In this document: positions 42,431-51,381 of the stretch, piece after piece
Numbering within the stretch: position 1 is the stretch's first letter
Layout: every line of letters starts with the position of its first letter
Position numbers and translations under genes: made by a program
Notes under the pieces: model-generated
Told to the model about the DNA's origin: nothing
Database searches by the model: none
The model's input: only the letters and a program-made list of their open reading frames with translations
NCBI RefSeq assembly: GCF_014646255.1
Contig: NZ_BMNC01000003.1
Location: 186,001-250,000, forward strand
Source: Lentzea pudingi
GTDB taxonomy: Bacteria > Actinomycetota > Actinomycetes > Mycobacteriales > Pseudonocardiaceae
DNA length: 64,000 bases
Reading direction: 5' to 3'

Positions 42431-43329
42431 GGATCCTGGTGCTCAGGGCGCTCGGACTGGGCGACCTGCTGACGGCGGTACCCGCGCTCAGGGGCCTGCG
42501 GACGGCCTTCCCGCGGTCGGAGATCACCCTGGCCGCGCCGGAGTGGTTGGCGGACGTCGTCGCGCGGATCGACGCCGTGGACCGGTTCCTGCCGACCCCG
42601 GAACTCGCCCCGATCGACTTCCAGCGGCCCGACCTCGCCGTCAACCTGCACGGCCCCGGGCCGCAGAGCGTCGAGAGGCTGCTGGCCACCGAGCCGCGCA
42701 AGCTGATCACCTACACGCGTCAGGGATACTCGGACGAGCGGGTGATCGCGACCGAGTGGCCCGCCGAACGGCACGAGGTGCTGCGGTGGTGCGATCTGTT
42801 GCAGGGCAGGGGGATCCGGTGCGATCCCGACGACTTCCGGCTGACCCCCGCCGGACCGCGCACGGAGCGGGTCGTGGTCCATCCCGGCGCGAGCACCGGC
42901 GCGCGGAGGTGGCCGGCCGAGAGGTACGCGGCCGTGGTGCGGGCGTTGGGCCCCCGGGCCGTCGTCACGGCCGGCCCGGGGGAGCACGACCTCGCCCGGC
43001 AGGTCGGACCCGCGGTGGTGAGCGGCACCCTCGCCGAGCTCCTGGACCTCGTCGCCACCGCCAGGCTGGTGATCTGCGGCGACACGGGGGTGGCGCACGT
43101 CGCCACCGCTTACCGGACGCCGTCGGTCCTGCTGTTCGGTCCCGTGCCGCCACGGCTCTGGGGGCCGCGGCGAGGCCCGCACCAGGTGCTGTGGCACGGC
43201 GAGACCGGGGACACGTTCGCGGACGAGCCGGATCCCGGCCTGCTCCGCATCACGGTCGGCGAAGTCCTGGACGCGGCAGGAGGTGCGTTGTGCGAATCGG
43301 TGTCATCGGCGCGGGATACGTCGGTCTGA
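42427..43329 (+). CDS. Glycosyltransferase family 9 (heptosyltransferase-like)
   Basis: A 300-residue GT-B enzyme of family 9. It begins RILVLRALGLGDLLTAVPAL, the heptosyltransferase signature, and the C-terminal domain has VVHPGASTGARRWPAERYA and the donor-binding VICGDTGVAHVATAYRTPSV. GT9 enzymes transfer L,D- or D,D-heptose from ADP-heptose. The co-encoded GmhA, GmhB and HldE-like proteins provide that donor. Its 3' end overlaps the UDP-glucose dehydrogenase start by 40 bp in another frame. Confidence 0.93.
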   Translation: MRILVLRALGLGDLLTAVPALRGLRTAFPRSEITLAAPEWLADVVARIDAVDRFLPTPELAPIDFQRPDLAVNLHGPGPQSVERLLATEPRKLITYTRQGYSDERVIATEWPAERHEVLRWCDLLQGRGIRCDPDDFRLTPAGPRTERVVVHPGASTGARRWPAERYAAVVRALGPRAVVTAGPGEHDLARQVGPAVVSGTLAELLDLVATARLVICGDTGVAHVATAYRTPSVLLFGPVPPRLWGPRRGPHQVLWHGETGDTFADEPDPGLLRITVGEVLDAAGGALCESVSSARDTSV

Positions 43330-44504
43330 CGACCGCCGCGTGCTTCGCGCACCTGGGCCACGAGGTGGTCTGCGCGGACGTCGACGAGGCGAAGGTCGGG
43401 GCGCTGAACGCGGGCGAGGTCGGCCTGCACGAACCGGGCCTGGGCGACCTCGTCGCGCAGGGACTGGACAGCGGCCGGCTGCGGTTCGTCCACGGCGGCG
43501 CACTGTCCGATGTGGACTTCACGTTCGTCTGCGTGCAGACGCCGGCCGGACCGGACGGCTCGGCGGACCTGTCCGCGGTCGAGGAGGTGCTGGGCAGGGC
43601 GGAGTTCCCGGTGGTGCTGAAGTCGACGGTGCCGGTCGGGACCGCCGCGCGGCATCCCGGTGTCGTGTCGAACCCGGAGTTCCTGCGCGAGGGCCACGCC
43701 GTCGAGGACTTCCTGCGGCCGCAACGGATCGTGGTCGGCGCCCAGGACGAACGGCAGGCCCGTGAGGTGGCCGAGTTGTACGCGGGGACCCGCGCGCCGG
43801 TGGTGCTCACCGACAACACGAGCGCCGAACTGGTGAAGTACGCGAGCAACGGCTTCCTGGCCCTGAAGTTGTCCTACGTCAACACCCTCGCCGAACTGTG
43901 CGAGCAGCTCGACGCCGACATCGACGGCGTCACCGAGGGCATGCGGCTCGACGACCGGATCGGGGCGTCGTGCCTGGCCCCCGGGCCGGGCTGGGGCGGC
44001 TCGTGCCTGCCCAAGGACACCTTGGCGCTGCTCGCGACGGCCCGGACGGTGGGCGTCGACTTCGCGACCCTCGAAGCGGCGATCACCACGAACCGGCACC
44101 AGTCGCGACGCGTCGTGGACCGGATCCGCGCGGAGGCCGGACCGCTGGCGGGCGCCAGGATCGGGGTGCTCGGCCTGACGTTCAAGGCAGGCACCAACGA
44201 CCTGCGCGACTCGCCGGCGCTCGTCGTCGCGGCCGTGCTCGCGCAGGAGGGCGCCGAGATCACCGCCTACGACCCGTGCGTCACCGAGAACCAGCCCGGT
44301 GTCGCGGTGGTGGACAGCGCGGCCGAGGCGGCGGCCGATGCGGACGTCCTCGTGGTGCTGACCGAGTGGCCGGAGTTCGCCGAGCTGGACTGGCCCGACC
44401 TGGCGGAGCGGGTGCGGTGCCCGCTGCTTTTCGACACGCGCAACGTCGTGCCGCGGGACAAGGTCGAGGACGCGGGGTTCCGGCTGATCAGGACCGGCCG
44501 GTAG
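43290..44504 (+). CDS. UDP-glucose 6-dehydrogenase
   Basis: A 404-residue nucleotide-sugar dehydrogenase. The N-terminal Rossmann loop is GVIGAGYVGLTTAACFAHLG, the catalytic Cys239 lies in GWGGSCLPKDT, and the C-terminal domain contains GLTFKAGTNDLRDSPAL. It oxidises UDP-glucose twice to UDP-glucuronate using NAD+. With the epimerase at the head of the cluster, it can supply UDP-glucuronate and UDP-pentose for glycan assembly. The GTG start has AGGAGG seven bases upstream. It converges with the aldehyde dehydrogenase gene, overlapping by 17 bp. Confidence 0.95.
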   Translation: MRIGVIGAGYVGLTTAACFAHLGHEVVCADVDEAKVGALNAGEVGLHEPGLGDLVAQGLDSGRLRFVHGGALSDVDFTFVCVQTPAGPDGSADLSAVEEVLGRAEFPVVLKSTVPVGTAARHPGVVSNPEFLREGHAVEDFLRPQRIVVGAQDERQAREVAELYAGTRAPVVLTDNTSAELVKYASNGFLALKLSYVNTLAELCEQLDADIDGVTEGMRLDDRIGASCLAPGPGWGGSCLPKDTLALLATARTVGVDFATLEAAITTNRHQSRRVVDRIRAEAGPLAGARIGVLGLTFKAGTNDLRDSPALVVAAVLAQEGAEITAYDPCVTENQPGVAVVDSAAEAAADADVLVVLTEWPEFAELDWPDLAERVRCPLLFDTRNVVPRDKVEDAGFRLIRTGR

Positions 44505-45831
44505 GAACGCCGAGGTGGACCACCTTGGTCGTGGTCATCTCGTCGAGCAGTTCCGGTCCGTAGCCGAACCCCGTGCCGGAGGCGCCACGGGGCTGGGCTG
44601 CGCCGCCGGGTGCCCCGCCGAACACGGCGTTGACCTTCACGGTGCCCACCGGCAGCGCCCGCCACGCGACCTGGGCGTGTTCCATCGACGCGGTCAGCAC
44701 CGTCGCGGCCAGGCCGTACTCACCGGAGCAGGCCGCGGCCAGGCCTTCGTCGAACGACGACACGAGCTGCACGGGCGCGATCGGGCCGAAGGTCTCCTCG
44801 CGCATGATCCGCATGTCCGCGGAACAGTCCGCCAGCACCGTCGCCGGGTAGTAGGCCCCCGGTCCGGACGGGACGACGCCACCCGTCAGCGCACGTGCTC
44901 CGAAGCTGACCGCGTCGGCCACCTGCTCGTGCACGAAGTCACGATGACGGGTGTCGACCAACGGCTGCGGATCACCGTTCCACTCGAGTGCCTTGGCGCA
45001 CAACGCGTCGAGGAAGACCGGCGCGATCGCCTCGTGCACGTAGATCCGCTCGACCGACGTGCACAGCTGACCGGCATTGGTGAACGCCCCCAGCGCCGCC
45101 TGCTCCGCCGCCCACACGGGATCCACGTCGTCGTCGACCAGCAACGGGTCGTTGCCCCCGTTCTCCAGCAACAGCTTCGCCGAGGAAGCGCGGGCGATCG
45201 ACCGCCCGGTCGCGGTGCTGCCGACGTGCGCCACGAGGTCGACCCCGGGCGAACCCACCAGCGCGGCACCGATCTCACCGTCACCGACCAGCGTCTGCAG
45301 CACGCCAGCGGGGAAGCTCGGCGCCAGCACGTCCGCGAGCAGCAAACCGGTGTGCGGGCAGCGTTCGCTCGGCTTGTGCACCACGACGTTCCCGGTGACC
45401 AGGGCGGCGCCCAGCAGCCCGCAGGCCACGGCGACCGGGTCGTTCCACGGCGTCAGCGCCACCACCACACCGCGCGGTTCGGGCACCATGAAGTCGACCG
45501 CCGATCCGAGCAGCGACCGTCCACGATGGACTGGACCCAGCTCGGCGTACTGGTCCAGCGTCGACGCTCCCGCGAGCACTCCTTCCCGCGCGGAGGACAA
45601 CGGTCGTCCCGTCTCCTGCTCCAGGATCGCCGCGAGGTCGTCCGCCCGTGCGCGCACGGACGCGGCCGCCTCCCGGACTGCCGCGCCACGCTCGGCAGCG
45701 GGTGCGGCGGCCCATCCCGGCCAGGCGGATCGCGCGGTCGTCAGCGCCGCCGAGACCTCCGGTGTCGTGCTGGCGGGAAGCCGTCCGACGAGCTGGGAGT
45801 CGCGCGGGCTGCGGACGTCGATGGCGGTCAT
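44488..45831 (-). CDS. Aldehyde dehydrogenase family protein
   Basis: A 447-residue NAD(P)+-dependent aldehyde dehydrogenase. Catalytic Cys257 lies in AGQLCTS and the general base Glu223 in LLENGGNDP. The cofactor-binding VALTPWNDPVAVACGL and EETFGPIAPVQ motifs are also present. It is slightly shorter than typical members (about 480 aa). It lies in reverse orientation inside the glycan cluster. A stress-type promoter (GTTT-N14-GGGTAC) ends only 9 bp before its ATG, so the mRNA is nearly leaderless. The substrate is unknown. Confidence 0.92.
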   Translation of the reverse strand: MTAIDVRSPRDSQLVGRLPASTTPEVSAALTTARSAWPGWAAAPAAERGAAVREAAASVRARADDLAAILEQETGRPLSSAREGVLAGASTLDQYAELGPVHRGRSLLGSAVDFMVPEPRGVVVALTPWNDPVAVACGLLGAALVTGNVVVHKPSERCPHTGLLLADVLAPSFPAGVLQTLVGDGEIGAALVGSPGVDLVAHVGSTATGRSIARASSAKLLLENGGNDPLLVDDDVDPVWAAEQAALGAFTNAGQLCTSVERIYVHEAIAPVFLDALCAKALEWNGDPQPLVDTRHRDFVHEQVADAVSFGARALTGGVVPSGPGAYYPATVLADCSADMRIMREETFGPIAPVQLVSSFDEGLAAACSGEYGLAATVLTASMEHAQVAWRALPVGTVKVNAVFGGAPGGAAQPRGASGTGFGYGPELLDEMTTTKVVHLGVPTGRS

Positions 45832-45840
45832 GGCGGTCGG

Positions 45841-45864
45841 GTACCCGTGAGCGCCGCCGGAAAC
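45841..45864 (-). promoter_or_regulatory. SigB/SigF-type promoter of the aldehyde dehydrogenase gene
   Basis: On the minus strand GTTT (45864-45861), a 14-nt spacer and GGGTAC (45846-45841) match the general-stress promoter form. The ATG at 45831 follows nine bases later. Confidence 0.55.
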
Positions 45865-45936
45865 ATCGACGCGAGGTCACGCTCGGTGACCGACAGCGGG
45901 TGCTGTAGGCGCGGACAGCCCCGCCAGGTGCCCGTG

Positions 45937-45968
45937 AACCGCTTCGCCGAGTAGCGTTTCAAGCGGTT
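45937..45968 (+). other. Hairpin with T-run in the 5' region of the gmhB gene
   Basis: AACCGCTT (45937-45944) pairs with AAGCGGTT (45961-45968), followed directly by more T residues. It ends 21 bp before the gmhB start and lies between two divergent genes, so it is not a simple end-of-gene terminator. It may be an attenuator or a protein-binding inverted repeat. Confidence 0.4.
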
Positions 45969-45989
45969 TTTCTCGGCTAACTCTCCTCT

Positions 45990-46505
45990 ATGGACGAGCC
46001 TTTCGACGCGGTCCTCTTCGACCGCGACGGCACGCTGATCCGGGACGTTCCCTACAACGGCGACCCGGCGCGCGTGACCCTGATGCCCGGTGCTCGCGGG
46101 GTCCTGCGAGATCTCCGGGCCCGGGGCGTGCGCACCGGCGTGGTGAGCAACCAGTCCGGCATCGGCCGGGGGCTGCTGACCGCCGCGCAGGTCGGCGCGG
46201 TCAACGCACGGGTCGAGGAGCTGCTCGGCAGGTTCGGCACCTGGCAGATCTGCCCGCACCACCCCGCCGACGGCTGCGCGTGCCGCAAGCCCGCTCCCGG
46301 GCTGGTTCTCGCCGCCTGCGAGGCCTTGGACGTGCGGCCGGCACGAGCGGTCGTCGTGGGGGACATCGGCGCGGACGTGCTGGCCGCCGAAGCGGCCGGT
46401 GCGTGGTCCGTACTGGTACCCACCGCCGTGACCAGGCAGGACGAGGTCGAGCGTGCGCCGCGCACCGCACCGACCCTGCGCGCCGCGATTGAGATGATCT
46501 TGTGA
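45990..46505 (+). CDS. gmhB: D-glycero-D-manno-heptose 1,7-bisphosphate phosphatase-like (HAD-IIIA)
   Basis: A 171-residue HAD-IIIA phosphatase. Motif I is LFDRDGTLI (Asp11, Asp13) and motif II contains VSNQSGIGRGLL. A zinc-binding insert (CPHHPADGCACRKPAPG) is the hallmark of GmhB, and GDIGADVLAAEAAG is motif IV. GmhB removes the 7-phosphate from heptose bisphosphate before adenylylation. It begins the second run of glycan genes and is coupled to the following GT9 gene by GTGA. Confidence 0.9.
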   Translation: MDEPFDAVLFDRDGTLIRDVPYNGDPARVTLMPGARGVLRDLRARGVRTGVVSNQSGIGRGLLTAAQVGAVNARVEELLGRFGTWQICPHHPADGCACRKPAPGLVLAACEALDVRPARAVVVGDIGADVLAAEAAGAWSVLVPTAVTRQDEVERAPRTAPTLRAAIEMIL

Positions 46506-47485
46506 GGACGCTGGTCGCCCGTCTGGACAGCGACGGTGACGTGCTGCTGGCCGGACCGGCGGTGCGCGCGGCGGCGACAGCGGGGGACGTCGTCCTCCTG
46601 TGCGGCCCGAACGGTGTCCGGGCCGCGGAACTGCTCCCCGGTGTCACGCGGATCATCGAGTGGGAGTGTCCGTGGATCGCCTTCCCCGCCCCCGACGTCC
46701 GGCCGTTCGACGTCGAGGCGGTCATCGCGCTGGTGCACGGCGTCCGCGCCGACGTGGCGCTGGTCCTGACCTCGTTCCACCAGAGCCCGTTGCCGCTGGC
46801 CCTGATGCTGCGGCTCGCGGGCGTTCCGAAGATCGTCGCGCGGTCGGACGACTACCCCGGTTCGCTGCTGGACGTACGTCTGACCGGCGATCCGGACGTT
46901 CCGGAAGCGTTGCGGGCGCTGGAGGTCGCGCGGGCCGCGGGGTTCGAGCTGCCGGACGGTGACGACGGCGGCCTGGCCGTCGTCGCTCCGCCCAGAACAG
47001 GACAAGGCCATCCGTACGTGGTGGTGCACCCCGGTGCGTCGGCGCCCGCCCGCACCTGGTCGCCCGACCGGTGGGCGAAGGCCGTGGTCGCGCTGACCGC
47101 GGCCGGGCACCGCGTGGTCGTCACGGGAGGCCCGGCCGAGGCCGAGCTGACCGCTCACGTCGCGGGCGCGTGCGGATCCGATCTCGGCGGGCGCACCAGC
47201 CTGAGGGAACTGGCCGGGGTGCTGGCCGGTGCGGACGCCGTCGTCGTCGGCAACACCGGCCCCGCCCACCTCGCGGCCGCGGTCGGCACCCCGGTCGTCT
47301 CGCTGTTCGCCCCCGTCGTCCCGGCGGCCAGGTGGGCACCGCACGGGCGGCACGTGCTGCTCGGTGACCAGAACGCGCCTTGCCGCGGTACGAGAGCACG
47401 CGAATGCCCGGTGTCCGGACACCCGTGCCTCGACCTGGTGGACCCGGCCGAAGTCGTGGCGGCGGTGGAGGAGGTGACGGCGTGA
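46502..47485 (+). CDS. Glycosyltransferase family 9 (second heptosyltransferase-like)
   Basis: A 327-residue GT-B family 9 enzyme. It opens TLVARLDSDGDVLLAGPAVRA and carries VVVHPGASAPARTWSPDRWA and VVVGNTGPAHLAAAVGTPVV in the donor-binding domain. It ends with the Cys-containing region CRGTRARECPVSGHPCLDLV that is common in ADP-heptose:LPS heptosyltransferase homologues. The GTG start overlaps the gmhB stop. It would transfer heptose from the ADP-heptose made by its neighbours. Confidence 0.92.
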   Translation: MRTLVARLDSDGDVLLAGPAVRAAATAGDVVLLCGPNGVRAAELLPGVTRIIEWECPWIAFPAPDVRPFDVEAVIALVHGVRADVALVLTSFHQSPLPLALMLRLAGVPKIVARSDDYPGSLLDVRLTGDPDVPEALRALEVARAAGFELPDGDDGGLAVVAPPRTGQGHPYVVVHPGASAPARTWSPDRWAKAVVALTAAGHRVVVTGGPAEAELTAHVAGACGSDLGGRTSLRELAGVLAGADAVVVGNTGPAHLAAAVGTPVVSLFAPVVPAARWAPHGRHVLLGDQNAPCRGTRARECPVSGHPCLDLVDPAEVVAAVEEVTA

Positions 47486-48342
47486 AGATCCTGATTTGGC
47501 ACGTGCACGGATCGTGGACGCACTCGTTCGTCCAGGGGCGGCACGACTACCTGATTCCCGGGCCACCGCACGGCATCGGCCTCGCCGGACGCCCGTGGCG
47601 CGCCACCGAGGTCGATCCGTCCGAAGTGGACGCTGACATCGCGGTCGTGCAACGGACCGAGGAGCTCTCCTGGGTGCCGGCCGGTGTCCCGGTGGTCTAC
47701 CTCGAGCACAACACGCCGAGCAGGCCCTCGCAGGAGCACCCGCTCGCCGACTGGGACGGGACGATCGTCCACGTCACGCACTTCAACGACCTGATGTGGG
47801 ACTGCGGCAAGACGAGAACGGTCGTGGTCGAGCACGGCGTGGTCGACCCGGGACCGCTCTACAGCGGAGAGCTCCCCCGAGCGGCGGCGGTCATCAACGA
47901 ACCCGTCCGCCGCGGCCGGATCGTGGGCACCGACCTGCTGCCGAGGTTCGACCCCATCGACGTGTTCGGCATGGGCACCGAGCAGATCGGCGGCAGAGGA
48001 GACCACGGACTCGAAGCGCTGCATCGGGAACTCGCTCGCCGCCGCGTCTACGTGCACACCGCGCGCTGGACGTCGCTCGGGTTGTCGTTGCTGGAGGCGA
48101 TGCACCTCGGCATGCCGGTCGTCGCCCTGGCCAGCACGGAGGCGGTCCGAGCCGTGCCCCCGGACGTGGGCACGGCGTCGGCGGACGTGGGGGAGCTGGT
48201 CCGTGCGGCGCGGAAGCTGATCGCCGACCCGGATCTCGCCAGGGAGAAAGGACTCCGGGCCCGCGAGTTCGCGCTGGCCCACTACGGGCTCGACGCGTTC
48301 CTGCGCCACTGGGACGTGCTGCTGGAGGAGGTGATCGGATGA
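47482..48342 (+). CDS. GT4-like glycosyltransferase
   Basis: A 286-residue, shortened GT-B glycosyltransferase. The N-terminal domain is reduced ([18 protein letters not shown], then [18 protein letters not shown]). The C-terminal domain keeps [27 protein letters not shown] (cited here from TARWTSLGL to GMPVVAL), where the usual ExxxxxxxE motif is altered. At 286 residues it is well below the 370-400 typical for GT4. It sits between two other transferases with stop-start overlaps on both sides. The substrate is unknown. Confidence 0.85.
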   Translation: MKILIWHVHGSWTHSFVQGRHDYLIPGPPHGIGLAGRPWRATEVDPSEVDADIAVVQRTEELSWVPAGVPVVYLEHNTPSRPSQEHPLADWDGTIVHVTHFNDLMWDCGKTRTVVVEHGVVDPGPLYSGELPRAAAVINEPVRRGRIVGTDLLPRFDPIDVFGMGTEQIGGRGDHGLEALHRELARRRVYVHTARWTSLGLSLLEAMHLGMPVVALASTEAVRAVPPDVGTASADVGELVRAARKLIADPDLAREKGLRAREFALAHYGLDAFLRHWDVLLEEVIG

Positions 48343-49538
48343 GGATCGCGATGGTGTCGGAGCACGCCAGCCCGCTCGCGGCTTTGGGAGATGCCGACGC
48401 GGGAGGGCAGAACGTGCACGTGGCCGCGCTGGCCGCCGGTCTGGTGCGCCGGGGCCACGAGGTCACGGTCTACACCCGGCGGGACGGCCGGACGCTGCCC
48501 CGCCGAGTCGGCGCCCCCGACGGCTACGAGGTGGTGCACGTGCCGGCCGGGCCCGCCAAGCGGATGGACAAGGACGACCTGCTGCCGCACATGACCTCCT
48601 TCTCCCGCTTCCTGGTGAACGACTGGCAGGACCGGCGGCCGGACGTCGTGCACAGCCACTTCTGGATGTCCGGGCTGGCGTCGGTGCTGGCCGCGCGGCA
48701 CAGCCACATCCCGGTCGTGCACACCTACCACGCCCTCGGCACGGTCAAGCGCCGTCACCAGGGCGCGCGGGACACGAGCCCGCCCGACCGGATCGCGGTG
48801 GAGAGGTTGATCGGCAGCGACGCGGACGTCGTGCTGGCGACGTGCGACGACGAGGTCGAGGAACTGCTCGTGATGGGGGTGCGGCGGCAGAAGATCACGG
48901 TCGTCCCGTGCGGGGTCGACACGAAGTTGTTCGCCGTGGACGGCCCCGTGCGCGGGCGCACCGCGCCCCACCGGATCGTGTCGGTCGGCAGGCTGGTGCC
49001 GCGCAAGGGTTTCGCGGACCTGGTCGGTGCGCTGCCGCTCGTTCCCGACGCCGAGCTGGTGATCGTGGGAGGGCCGCGCGACCTGCGGTCCGACCCGGAG
49101 GCGCGACGGCTGCGCGCGTGCGCGGAGGCGGTCGGCGTGGCGGACCGCGTGCACCTGGCCGGGCAGGTCGCGCGGTCGAACATGCCCGCTCTGCTGCGGT
49201 CCGCGGATGTCGTGGCGTGCGTGCCTTGGTACGAACCGTTCGGCATCGTTCCGTTGGAGGCCATGGCCTGCGGTGTGCCCGTGGTCGCGTCCGCGGTCGG
49301 CGGTCTGACCGACACGGTGGTGCACGGCGTGACGGGTGTGCTCGTACCGCCCAGGGATCGGCGGAGCCTCGGTCGCGCACTGCGCACGCTGCTCGCTGAT
49401 CCGTATCGCGGGCTGACCTACGGCATCGCGGGCAAGGACCGCGTGGACGCCCGGTACACGTGGGAGGCCATCGCCGCCCGCACAGAACTCGTCTACCAAC
49501 GAGCGCGCGCGAGCGAGGAACTGGCGGTGGCACCATGA
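48339..49538 (+). CDS. GT4 family glycosyltransferase
   Basis: A 399-residue full-length GT-B enzyme of the GT4 (group 1) family. It starts [20 protein letters not shown] with the Gly-rich acceptor loop DAGGQNVHV. The donor domain has [16 protein letters not shown] and the EX7E motif in [20 protein letters not shown]. It resembles MshA/sucrose-phosphate-synthase-like members. As part of the cluster it likely adds a hexose or heptose to the glycan. Both ends are coupled by ATGA overlaps. Confidence 0.92.
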   Translation: MRIAMVSEHASPLAALGDADAGGQNVHVAALAAGLVRRGHEVTVYTRRDGRTLPRRVGAPDGYEVVHVPAGPAKRMDKDDLLPHMTSFSRFLVNDWQDRRPDVVHSHFWMSGLASVLAARHSHIPVVHTYHALGTVKRRHQGARDTSPPDRIAVERLIGSDADVVLATCDDEVEELLVMGVRRQKITVVPCGVDTKLFAVDGPVRGRTAPHRIVSVGRLVPRKGFADLVGALPLVPDAELVIVGGPRDLRSDPEARRLRACAEAVGVADRVHLAGQVARSNMPALLRSADVVACVPWYEPFGIVPLEAMACGVPVVASAVGGLTDTVVHGVTGVLVPPRDRRSLGRALRTLLADPYRGLTYGIAGKDRVDARYTWEAIAARTELVYQRARASEELAVAP

Positions 49539-50110
49539 CGGTCGAGAGCCATCTGGACGGACTCACGGGCACGCTGGCGGGCCTCCGCGCCCAGGCGCCG
49601 CGCATCCACCACTGGGGCGTTCTGCTCGCGCGAGTGCTCGGAGCCGGTGGGAGGGTGCTCGCGGCGGGCAACGGCGGGTCGGCGGCGGAGGCTCAACACC
49701 TCACCGCGGAACTGGTCGGCCGCTACCGGCACGACCGCGCGCCGTTCTCCGCGCTGGCGTTGTGCGCCGAGACCTCCAGCATCACCGCGATAGCCAACGA
49801 CTACGGCTACGACCAGGTGTTCGCCCGTCAGGTCTCCGCCCACGCACGGCCGGGTGACCTCGTGATCCTGTTGTCCACCAGCGGAAGCAGCCCGAACCTG
49901 CTGGAGGCCGCGCACGCCGCGCGACGGGCCGAGGCGACCGTGTGGGCACTGACTGGTGCGTTGCCGAACCCCCTGGCGTCACTCGCCGACGACACGCTCG
50001 CCCTGCCCGGCAACGCGTGTCACGTGCAGGAGGCACAACTGGTGGTGGTCCATGCGTTGTGCGAGGCGTTCGAGGCCGCGCTGCCCGCGTCCGTGCGGAG
50101 GGTGTCGTGA
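49535..50110 (+). CDS. gmhA: Sedoheptulose-7-phosphate isomerase (SIS domain)
   Basis: A 191-residue SIS protein matching GmhA, which converts sedoheptulose-7-phosphate to D-glycero-D-manno-heptose-7-phosphate, the first step of ADP-heptose synthesis. It has [20 protein letters not shown], the Ser cluster [16 protein letters not shown], and a His near the end ([13 protein letters not shown]) that is conserved in GmhA. It is coupled on both sides and lies immediately before the HldE-like fusion. Confidence 0.92.
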   Translation: MTVESHLDGLTGTLAGLRAQAPRIHHWGVLLARVLGAGGRVLAAGNGGSAAEAQHLTAELVGRYRHDRAPFSALALCAETSSITAIANDYGYDQVFARQVSAHARPGDLVILLSTSGSSPNLLEAAHAARRAEATVWALTGALPNPLASLADDTLALPGNACHVQEAQLVVVHALCEAFEAALPASVRRVS

Positions 50111-51381
50111 AGCTGGTCGTCGTAGGCGATTCCTTGCTCGACGTCGACGTCGAGGGCACCGTCGAGCGGCTCTGTCCCGACGCTCCCGCACCGGTGCTGG
50201 ACGTCGCGGCCGAACATGCTCGGCCCGGTGGAGCGGCACTGGCGGCGACGATGGCCGCACGGGACGGCCTGGACGTGACGCTGGTCAGCGCGCTGTCGTG
50301 CGACGAGGCGGGGGAGCGGTTGCGGTCCCTGGTCGAGGTGCCGGGACTCTACGGCCGCACGGAGTCGATCCCTGTGAAGACCCGGTTGCGGTGCGGCGGA
50401 ACGTCTCTGGCCCGGATGGACCGGGGCGGTGCCGGCGTCCCGGAGATCACGGACGACATGCTGGACCTGGTGCTCTCCGCCGACTTCGTGCTGGCGTCCG
50501 ACTACGGCCGTGGGTTCCTGCGTGACGAACGGCTGCGGTCGGCGCTCACCCGCGTCCCGGTCGTCTGGGACCCCCACCCGCGCGGTCCGGCCCCCGTGCC
50601 GGGCGTGCGGCTGGCGACGCCGAACCTGTCCGAGGCCACGACGTTCAGCGGCACGGCCGATCCGGAGGGGGCGGCGCGTGAGTTGCTGTCCCGCTGGCGG
50701 GCACGGGCGGTCGTCGTGACGATGGGAGGCGCCGGCGCGTTGATCTTTTCCGGAGGGACACCGGTCGCGGTACCGGCGCCGATGGTCCCGGTGGCCGATC
50801 CGTGCGGTGCCGGCGACCGGTTCGCGGTCACGGCCGCCGCCCGGCTGGGCAGCGGTGCGGCACCGGACGAGGCGGTGGCCGCCGCAGTGGCGTCGGCGGC
50901 CGGATTCCTCGCCTCAGGAGGGGTTTCCGGCATGTCCGCCCCGCGTCCGTCCACTGTGGAGTCCGTGCGCAGCCGTGGCGGGACCGTGGTCGCCACCGGC
51001 GGGTGCTTCGACGTCCTGCACAGCGGACACGTGCGGATGCTCGCGGCAGCGCGCGCGTTGGGCGACTGCCTGGTGGTGTGCCTCAACTCCGACCTGTCCG
51101 TGCGGCGGTTGAAGGGCGAGAGCAGGCCGGTCAACCGCGAGGCCGACCGCGTCGAGGTGTTGCGCGCGCTGGAGTCCGTGGACGACGTGGTCGTGTTCGG
51201 CGAGGACACCCCGGAGCGCGTGCTGGGCCGGTTGCGCCCGGACGTCTGGGTGAAGGGTGGGGACTACACCGCGGACCAGCTGCCGGAGGCCGCCGTCGTG
51301 CGGCGCTGGGGCGGGCGCAGCGTCGTGGTGCCGTACCACCGCGGCCGTTCGACGACCGAGATCCTGACGAGGAGGACGTGA
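50107..51381 (+). CDS. hldE: HldE-like bifunctional heptose-7-P kinase/heptose-1-P adenylyltransferase
   Basis: A 424-residue fusion. The N-terminal PfkB-type kinase domain (residues 1-285) carries HARPGGAALAATMAA and the catalytic Asp237 in DPCGAGDRF. The C-terminal nucleotidyltransferase domain (about 295-424) has the HxGH motif as HSGH (305-308) in GGCFDVLHSGHVRML. HldE phosphorylates heptose-7-phosphate at C1 and, after GmhB, adenylylates heptose-1-phosphate to ADP-heptose. The kinase part is somewhat shorter than in E. coli. Together with gmhA and gmhB it gives a complete route to ADP-D,D-heptose; no HldD epimerase was seen. Confidence 0.92.
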   Translation: MKLVVVGDSLLDVDVEGTVERLCPDAPAPVLDVAAEHARPGGAALAATMAARDGLDVTLVSALSCDEAGERLRSLVEVPGLYGRTESIPVKTRLRCGGTSLARMDRGGAGVPEITDDMLDLVLSADFVLASDYGRGFLRDERLRSALTRVPVVWDPHPRGPAPVPGVRLATPNLSEATTFSGTADPEGAARELLSRWRARAVVVTMGGAGALIFSGGTPVAVPAPMVPVADPCGAGDRFAVTAAARLGSGAAPDEAVAAAVASAAGFLASGGVSGMSAPRPSTVESVRSRGGTVVATGGCFDVLHSGHVRMLAAARALGDCLVVCLNSDLSVRRLKGESRPVNREADRVEVLRALESVDDVVVFGEDTPERVLGRLRPDVWVKGGDYTADQLPEAAVVRRWGGRSVVVPYHRGRSTTEILTRRT

